Shown: piece by piece, positions 58,789-64,000 of the stretch
Position numbering within the stretch: the first letter of the stretch is position 1
Layout of the letters: the number at the start of each line of letters is the position of its first letter
DNA from: an uncultured Sphaerochaeta sp.
Lineage (GTDB): Bacteria; Spirochaetota; Spirochaetia; Sphaerochaetales; Sphaerochaetaceae
Length of the DNA: 64,000 nt
Assembly: GCF_963676285.1 (NCBI RefSeq)
Contig: NZ_OY781063.1
Coordinates: 1,488,001 to 1,552,000, forward strand
Direction of reading: 5' to 3'
Translations under genes and position numbers: made by a program
Notes under the pieces: generated by a model
Told to the model about the DNA's origin: nothing
The model's input: only the letters and a program-made list of their open reading frames with translations
Database searches by the model: none

Positions 58789-59625
58789 ATGAAACAAAAA
58801 AACGCAGACCGATATCGTCTCCTCCTGATCGCCGTTGTTGCGATTCTCTATATCTTCCCCTTCCTCTGGATGGTCTCCAACTCATTCATGTCGGAGAAGA
58901 ACATCTTCTCCGTACCCCCGAAATTCATCCCCGACCTTCTCTTCACCGACCAGGTGCTCGATAATTACAAGGAAGTCTTCACCCAGTACAACTTCGGCAG
59001 ATACACCATCAACAGTCTCTGGGTGTATGCATTGGCAGCATTTGGACAGATACTGGTCTGTTCACTTGCAGGATTCGCGCTATCAACCATGCACTTCAAG
59101 GGAAAGAATCTCATTTTCTCCCTCCTGATCTTTACACTCATGATCCCCGTTCAAGTGACCATCATCCCCGAGTATTATCTCTTCCTCAAACTCAACTGGA
59201 TGGACACCTATCTCCCCTTGATCGTACCCTCTTTCCTTGCTGGAGCCTTTGGGACCTTTATGCTCAAGGAATTCTTTGCCCAAGTACCCCGTCCTCTCTT
59301 TGATGCAGGGATCATAGATGGGGTGAATGCCTACCAGATGTTTGCACGCATCTACCTACCCCAAGCCTCCAGTCCTATCGCCACCCTCTTCATCATCGCA
59401 TTCATGAACAACTGGAACGATTTGCTACGCCCCATGCTCTATATCTCGAGCAGGAAACTCTATACTGTGACCATTGCCCTCTCCCAGTTCCAGAACCAGT
59501 ATGGTGTCAAATGGAACCTACTTTTAGCTGGAAGTGTACTCTCCGTTCTTCCCCTGCTCATCATTTTCGCGTTCAGCCAACGGTACATCATCGAAAGCAC
59601 CATGAACACAGGCATCAAGGGGTAG
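58789..59625 (+). CDS. Sugar ABC transporter permease, MalG type
   Basis: A 278-residue permease with six membrane segments. The EAA loop is PLFDAGIIDGVNAYQMFARIYLP and the C-terminus has SQRYIIESTMNTGIKG. The ATG at 58789 has AGGAG eight bases upstream; the longer frame would start at TTG inside the previous stop. It is coupled closely to the flanking genes (11-base and 1-base gaps). Confidence 0.92.
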   Translation: MKQKNADRYRLLLIAVVAILYIFPFLWMVSNSFMSEKNIFSVPPKFIPDLLFTDQVLDNYKEVFTQYNFGRYTINSLWVYALAAFGQILVCSLAGFALSTMHFKGKNLIFSLLIFTLMIPVQVTIIPEYYLFLKLNWMDTYLPLIVPSFLAGAFGTFMLKEFFAQVPRPLFDAGIIDGVNAYQMFARIYLPQASSPIATLFIIAFMNNWNDLLRPMLYISSRKLYTVTIALSQFQNQYGVKWNLLLAGSVLSVLPLLIIFAFSQRYIIESTMNTGIKG

Positions 59626-59626
59626 C

Positions 59627-60979
59627 ATGAGAAACACCATCATTACCGAGACCCATCAAAACAAGGAAATACAACGTTTCCAGGTTGTGGAAGAGTTTGC
59701 ATGGAAAAACTTGCAGTTCGTCTCTCCTGGTTTCGATGCAGGATCAATCAGGGAGATTGCAAGGCTTTACCGGCTCAACATCGTGGAGAAAGACCCCTCA
59801 GCCTATGGCAGACTGGTCTTCTTCCATGTACCTGAGAATATCGATCTTCCTTTTCCCCCTCATAGTGGAGATACGTGGTTTTTCTCCAGGAACATCACCG
59901 CCAAAGTGCAGCTCCAGAAGCTTGCAGATGAGGGTAGTCTCTACAAGGATGGAGCATGGATAAGCAAGGATACTTCTGCCAGGCTGTTCCTTAACCAGCT
60001 GGAGAGAGAGCATCACCTTGAGATGGTTTCGGGTGAGAAGGATGAGATGACCTTCATCCCTATTGATGGGAAGGTAGGATTTCCTTCTTCCCTTGCCTCT
60101 CCCCTTGTCGTAAACTCCCATTTTTTCCTGATGGACCCCACCGACCTCGACTCCCCCTTCTGTGAACTTGGTACCCCCCACGGCCTAGCGCTCAAGGATG
60201 GAGTGGTACTCAATCCACCACTGAACCATCGGCCTTGCCTCTTGGTGGATCGAGCAGGGACCAGCCACACCACACAGGTTGAACTGACTGATTTGGTGGT
60301 GGAAATCGGCTCTGTACAGTACCGACATGAAAGAAATGCAATCTTTTACTTCCGCCCCGAAACCTGTATTACTCCAAGTAGTAGTGGTACCGATATTGTC
60401 ATTACGGGCAATACCGTTGTGGCAGTGAAGCAGGGAGGAAATTCGAGAGTGCCAATGGCTGGGTTTGTCCTCAGCCTAAGGAATGAGATATCACTCCAGG
60501 ATACCACTGTTCGCTTTCTTGGTTTGGAGGCGTACCAGTTCGGCATTCAGGTAGGGCCCCCCATGATGAGGGAATCGAGTATGGTCGACACGCTCTGCTG
60601 TCCTTTTTTTAATCCACTCGTTGCTGAGACTTCATTTCCACCGACCGTTTATCCACTACCGTTCTCATCAGCTCGGGCTGCTCGTATCGCACTGGGAACT
60701 AATAGAGATGGAGAGCCCGTACTGGTGTGGGCTGAAGGAGCAAGCAAGCGAAATTACCAGAGGGGAAAGGAGAGCTCAGGGGCTTCCTTGCTCGAGTTGG
60801 CACAGTTTTGTGACCGACAACACTACCAGGAGATCATCAACCTTGATGGGGGAGGGTCTTCACAGATTATCTATGAAGGGAAACGATACCTGAAGATTGC
60901 CGATCGATATGAGGACAACAGCGAAGCCGAGCGCCCAGTCCCCCTTGCGCTGGTTTTTAGCGCTTCCTGTTCGCAGTAA
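59627..60979 (+). CDS. Phosphodiester glycosidase (NAGPA)-family protein
   Basis: A 450-residue protein. The C-terminal region has the family hallmark IINLDGGGSSQIIYEG (about 410-425) and the ARAARIALGTNRDGEPVLVWAEG segment, as in uncovering-enzyme-type phosphodiester glycosidases (formerly DUF2233). The N-terminal 120 residues are of unclear fold. No signal peptide is visible, so it may act in the cytoplasm. Members cleave GlcNAc-1-phosphodiester or related bonds. It starts one base after the permease stop codon and is probably the hydrolase for the imported compound. The 3' end overlaps the convergent OFA transporter gene by 23 bases. Confidence 0.82.
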   Translation: MRNTIITETHQNKEIQRFQVVEEFAWKNLQFVSPGFDAGSIREIARLYRLNIVEKDPSAYGRLVFFHVPENIDLPFPPHSGDTWFFSRNITAKVQLQKLADEGSLYKDGAWISKDTSARLFLNQLEREHHLEMVSGEKDEMTFIPIDGKVGFPSSLASPLVVNSHFFLMDPTDLDSPFCELGTPHGLALKDGVVLNPPLNHRPCLLVDRAGTSHTTQVELTDLVVEIGSVQYRHERNAIFYFRPETCITPSSSGTDIVITGNTVVAVKQGGNSRVPMAGFVLSLRNEISLQDTTVRFLGLEAYQFGIQVGPPMMRESSMVDTLCCPFFNPLVAETSFPPTVYPLPFSSARAARIALGTNRDGEPVLVWAEGASKRNYQRGKESSGASLLELAQFCDRQHYQEIINLDGGGSSQIIYEGKRYLKIADRYEDNSEAERPVPLALVFSASCSQ

Positions 60980-62108
60980 TCAGAACCAGCCCAGAAACAG
61001 ACAACAGCATCAAACAGAGCATAATCGCCGTATTGTAGGAACCTGTGGTATCAGCAATCCAACCACCAATGCCAGGGGCAATGATACCGGCAAGTCCGTA
61101 TGAGAGGAAAACCAAGGGGTAGCGCTTGGAAAACGATGTTACCCCATAGGTCTTGGAGAGATACCCTGCATAAAGCACAAACTGAGAACCAAACAAGAAG
61201 CCCAGGACAAGTACGCTTACCAGAAATAGCAAGCTACCCGATGCAACTCGTATCAGTACATAGAAGAGAGAAGCGAGCAGGAGTGACCAGGGAATAATAC
61301 GATAACCTGTCCTGTCAAAGATATGTCCCCATATAATCCTACCGCTCAGGTTCCCAAGCGAGAACAGGACAACCGAAAGCACGGTCATCTCCTCAGCAAG
61401 ACCCTTGGAGAGAGCATAGGGAGCAAGGTTTCCAACAAGCAGCAATCCAGCGAAGGTTCCACTGAACATCCCGAGGATGCTGAGCACCATAGGCTTCTCA
61501 GAATGGGCTTGATGCACTTGCATCTCCCCTGAATTCTTTCCTGTTGTCGCTGGGGGGGAAGAGAGCAACAGCGCAGCAAGGAAGAGCAGTGATCCACTGA
61601 CAAGACTATAGAAGAGGAAGAAACGATCCAGGGAAAGACCGGAGAGCTTACCTGCCTCAATGATGGAAGAAAGAATGATAGCCCCTCCTCCAAACCCTCC
61701 AACAGAGAGTCCGGTGATCAATCCCTTTTGGCGAGGGAACCACTGCATCCCAACCGACAGAGGGACAACATAGGCAAAGCCAATCCCAGACCCTGCAACA
61801 ACTCCTACCGCAAGCAATAAGAGGGGAAAGGAACCATGGGAACGGGAGGCCAGGAAATACCCTGCCATATAGAGGAGTGCACCTATGAGGGCTGGGATTC
61901 TTGGGCCTTTCTTGGCCAATAGGTGTCCGGAGTACACCATGACCAAGGTAAAGACAGCAATGCTCAAACCGAATACAAATCCACTCTCCCCGTTGCTGAT
62001 ACCATAACTCTCTGCAAGCCATGGGGTAAGGGTACTCCAAGCATAGATACCCCCCAATATGGTTTGCATTATCAGTCCGGCAATCAGGACAATCCAACGG
62101 TTGTGCAT
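60957..62108 (-). CDS. MFS transporter, OFA (oxalate/formate antiporter) family
   Basis: A 383-residue twelve-segment transporter. The opening WIVLIAGLIMQTILGGIYAWSTLTPWL is the OFA signature, with GIGFAYVVPLSVGMQWFPRQKGLITGLSVGGFGGGAI in TM4-5. Members carry oxalate/formate, lactate or other small monocarboxylates. The ATG at 62108 has AAGGAG five bases upstream; a GTG at 62114 is rejected. It lies downstream of the MATE gene on the same strand. Confidence 0.9.
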   Translation of the reverse strand: MHNRWIVLIAGLIMQTILGGIYAWSTLTPWLAESYGISNGESGFVFGLSIAVFTLVMVYSGHLLAKKGPRIPALIGALLYMAGYFLASRSHGSFPLLLLAVGVVAGSGIGFAYVVPLSVGMQWFPRQKGLITGLSVGGFGGGAIILSSIIEAGKLSGLSLDRFFLFYSLVSGSLLFLAALLLSSPPATTGKNSGEMQVHQAHSEKPMVLSILGMFSGTFAGLLLVGNLAPYALSKGLAEEMTVLSVVLFSLGNLSGRIIWGHIFDRTGYRIIPWSLLLASLFYVLIRVASGSLLFLVSVLVLGFLFGSQFVLYAGYLSKTYGVTSFSKRYPLVFLSYGLAGIIAPGIGGWIADTTGSYNTAIMLCLMLLSVSGLVLITANRKR

Positions 62109-62182
62109 CGGCACTCCTTAAGAAAAATTTTTAGGCAGTATAAAAATTTTGTCTAGATGGTGCAAGCATCATGGCCAATTTC

Positions 62183-63550
62183 TTACGTGGTGCTGTATGA
62201 TCCCTGTTTTAGATGGCGAAAAACCAGATACAGAATAAACAGAGCAGAGAGAAAGTCAGCAATGGGGAAGGCAAGATAGATCCCCTTTGCTCCGAGGTAG
62301 TTTCCAAGCAGCAAGATCAGGGGAATCAAGAGTACAAACTGCCTTCCTATCCAGAGTACGAGTGCCGGTAAGGCCTTCCCAATCGCCTGGAAAAAGGCCG
62401 TTCCTACACTTTGCATCCCCAAGAACGGCAGACTGGCCAACAGCAACCTGGCCGCCGGCACTGCCCTTTCCAGCAATTGCTCATCCTTGGTAAAGAGGCG
62501 AAGAAAGACGCCAGGAAACAGGGTAACAAGCAGCAGGAAGAAACATCCAATGAGAAAGGTAACAAGTAGGGAGGCCTTGAGTACCCGAATGACCTCTTCA
62601 TTTCTCCTAGCTCCTGCATGGTAGCCTACGATTGGCTGGAATCCCTGGACAATACCTGAGATCGGCATATTGAAAAACATCAACAGGGTCCAAATAACCC
62701 CATAGGCAGCAATGGCAAGGGTATCTCCATAGAGAAGCAGGCTTCGATTGACCACTATGGTCACCACACTGGTCCCAAGCTGTCTCACCAGCGTAGGAGA
62801 GCCAAGAGAAGCAATCCGACCAAACAACTGAAAGAAAGGATCCCCTTCCCCCTTTCTGATAGAGAATGCAGAACGACGAGAGGAAAGGATGCAAAAGGCA
62901 AACAGGGCAGAGGATGATTGGCCAACCACGGTTGCAACAGCAGCCCCCATCACTCCCCAATCAAGGACGATGATCAGTAGAAAATCTAGAAGGATATTGC
63001 ACCCATTTCCGATGATGCTGGCTACCATCGATGCCTTTACCTTCCCTTGGGAACGCAAGAGTGCATTCAAAACGGTGGAGAGAGTAATGAGTGGAGATCC
63101 TGCAAGCAAAACTCCCAGGTAGCTTCGTACCAACGGGTAGGTCTCAGCATCAGAGCCCAGCATGGATGCAAGCTGTGGGAAAAACAGCAGGCCCATCACA
63201 CCAAGAGTAACTGAGATAAGGAGCATACCACCCACACTGACAAAGGCAGTCCTTTCTGCCTCCTCTTTCTCTCCAGCTCCTAGCTGCCGGGAAACCAGGG
63301 AAGCTCCCCCAATGCCCATCATCAGTGCTGTTGCCGTTAAAATCAGGTAGCCTCCCATGGAGATGCCGAGAGCGGCAAGACCGGTAGGCCCAACTGCCTG
63401 ACCGACGAACAACATATCAACCATCGTGTAGAGGGTATTCACAAGGAGTCCAATCATGGCTGGCAGGGATAGCTTTGCTAGAAGACGGATCACTCTTCGG
63501 TCATCCAACAATATATACTGGCTATTCTTCGTTTCTCTCTGGTCTTCCAT
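62183..63550 (-). CDS. MATE-family efflux transporter
   Basis: A 455-residue twelve-segment protein of the NorM/DinF superfamily. It has the family repeats LSLPAMIGLLVNTLYTMVDMLFVGQAVGPTGLAALGIS and its second-half counterpart QGFQPIVGYHAGARR. It exports cationic drugs or metabolites using a sodium or proton gradient. GGGAG lies nine bases before the ATG. It is divergent from a PadR regulator that begins at 63905, a common arrangement for drug-efflux control. Confidence 0.92.
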   Translation of the reverse strand: MEDQRETKNSQYILLDDRRVIRLLAKLSLPAMIGLLVNTLYTMVDMLFVGQAVGPTGLAALGISMGGYLILTATALMMGIGGASLVSRQLGAGEKEEAERTAFVSVGGMLLISVTLGVMGLLFFPQLASMLGSDAETYPLVRSYLGVLLAGSPLITLSTVLNALLRSQGKVKASMVASIIGNGCNILLDFLLIIVLDWGVMGAAVATVVGQSSSALFAFCILSSRRSAFSIRKGEGDPFFQLFGRIASLGSPTLVRQLGTSVVTIVVNRSLLLYGDTLAIAAYGVIWTLLMFFNMPISGIVQGFQPIVGYHAGARRNEEVIRVLKASLLVTFLIGCFFLLLVTLFPGVFLRLFTKDEQLLERAVPAARLLLASLPFLGMQSVGTAFFQAIGKALPALVLWIGRQFVLLIPLILLLGNYLGAKGIYLAFPIADFLSALFILYLVFRHLKQGSYSTT

Positions 63551-63904
63551 GTACTTTCACTCCCCTGTGCCATCATATGGATATGCATGGATGATACTGG
63601 AGAACATGTTTTCCCACAACATTAAAACCTTTATGAGTGAAAGAATTGGAAAGATATGCACGGCTACAAGCCATATATGTACGGTGGTATGGAAGACTCT
63701 GTCAGGGGCCCATAATAAAACCCTCCGACCGGGAGGGTTCTTTGGCTACTCAGGGTTATTTCCTTCGGTTATTCCCCTTCTTCACCACCACAATCTCATC
63801 GTACCATCGTTCAGGAAAACCGTCAAATTTTTTCGTATCATGATTATACTTTGTTCTTGACATTACTGTGTGATACACACTATTGTAAAAGCACGAGGTT
63901 TCAT
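63551..63904. other. Divergent spacer with a terminator-like hairpin
   Basis: A stem AACCCTCC (63719-63726) with GGAGGGTT (63732-63739) is flanked by AAAA on the left and TTCTTT on the right, a clear bidirectional intrinsic terminator form. No gene on either side ends here, so it may belong to a small RNA or an unannotated short transcript. The rest is AT-rich and holds the PadR promoter. Confidence 0.5.
63857..63886 (+). promoter_or_regulatory. PadR promoter with operator dyad
   Basis: TTGACA (63857-63862) and TATTGT (63881-63886) are 18 bases apart, and the dyad GTGTG-ATA-CACAC (63868-63880) lies between them. Autoregulation by the PadR protein is the simplest reading. Confidence 0.5.
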
Positions 63905-64000
63905 ATGGATAGGAGAGAGCTTCTTGCCAACTTTGTAACAGAACTCAACAGAGGTACCCTGACGCTCTGTGTTCTCAGCCAACTCACCACTCCTCAGTAT
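63905..64000 (+). CDS. PadR-family transcriptional regulator (partial, N-terminal part)
   Basis: Only the first 32 residues are in the window (MDRRELLANFVTELNRGTLT, then LCVLSQLTTPQY). The pattern RGTLTLxVLSQLxxPQYG is the usual start of PadR proteins, small winged-helix repressors that respond to phenolics or drugs. GAGG lies about seven bases before the ATG. It is divergent from the MATE exporter gene, which it may control. Confidence 0.75.
   Translation, partial: MDRRELLANFVTELNRGTLTLCVLSQLTTPQY

Noticed and set aside
1..64000. CRISPR arrays, insertion sequences, prophage or rRNA genes
   Set aside because: I saw no regularly spaced repeats, transposase motifs, integrase genes or rRNA sequence anywhere in the window.

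Overview
The window looks like a chromosomal segment of a spirochaete of the Sphaerochaeta type. This is inferred from the gene set: several GGDEF/HD-GYP proteins, many clostridia-like metabolic genes, ABC sugar transport, a split ferredoxin-type glutamate synthase, and periplasmic binding proteins whose signal peptides end in 'FAAG' or 'IAAG'. I could not test this by database search. Coding sequence sampled by hand is about 48-57% GC. Genes are dense and intergenic regions are AT-rich.

Region by region: (1) 1-7.4 kb is a sugar-acid catabolism block around a divergent IclR regulator. It holds a TctC-type binding protein (cut by the window edge), an AEC-family permease, glucarate dehydratase, a DapA-family lyase, a tartronate semialdehyde reductase and a D-2-hydroxyacid dehydrogenase. 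The lyase and reductase genes are clearly GC-richer than their surroundings. (2) 7.4-15.8 kb has a FUSC-like membrane protein, a long KamA-family radical SAM enzyme, a DUF2156/GNAT pair, a secreted protein of unknown role, a Crp/Fnr regulator divergent from a cupin and a NapH-like ferredoxin, and a 1-Cys-type peroxiredoxin. (3) 16-25 kb has c-di-GMP enzymes, an MFS exporter, a DUF4180 protein, a fusion of a degenerate RNA m5U methyltransferase with a GNAT domain, and a fumarylacetoacetate-hydrolase-family enzyme. (4) 25-31.8 kb is an alpha-xyloside utilisation operon: binding protein, two permeases and a YicI-like GH31 enzyme, under a divergent LacI regulator with a perfect palindromic operator. 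(5) 31.8-33.1 kb is a MarR regulator with a DUF6544-like protein. (6) 33.2-40 kb holds asnB and the argCJBD operon. (7) 40-44.3 kb has a cytidylate-kinase-like protein and two translationally coupled c-di-GMP enzymes. (8) 44.3-56.2 kb is a nitrogen assimilation block: glnN, a HAD hydrolase, and an operon of split glutamate synthase, glnA, an ANTAR regulator and pyrG, followed by tRNA-Ala. (9) 56.5-61 kb is a second sugar ABC operon with a phosphodiester-glycosidase-family protein. OFA and MATE transporters and the start of a PadR regulator follow.

The most interesting signal is in region 8 and at asnB. The leaders of asnB, glnN and the glutamate synthase operon each carry a small hairpin with a six-base AAAGRC loop. 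In each, the loop and 3' arm form the 5' arm of a strong intrinsic terminator in front of the gene. The three stems differ in sequence but all stay perfectly paired. A/G-bearing hexaloops that compete with terminators are the hallmark of ANTAR antitermination targets, and an ANTAR protein is encoded in the third of these operons. Its receiver-like domain lacks the phospho-acceptor aspartate. Together this looks like a local RNA-level regulon for glutamine, asparagine and glutamate synthesis.
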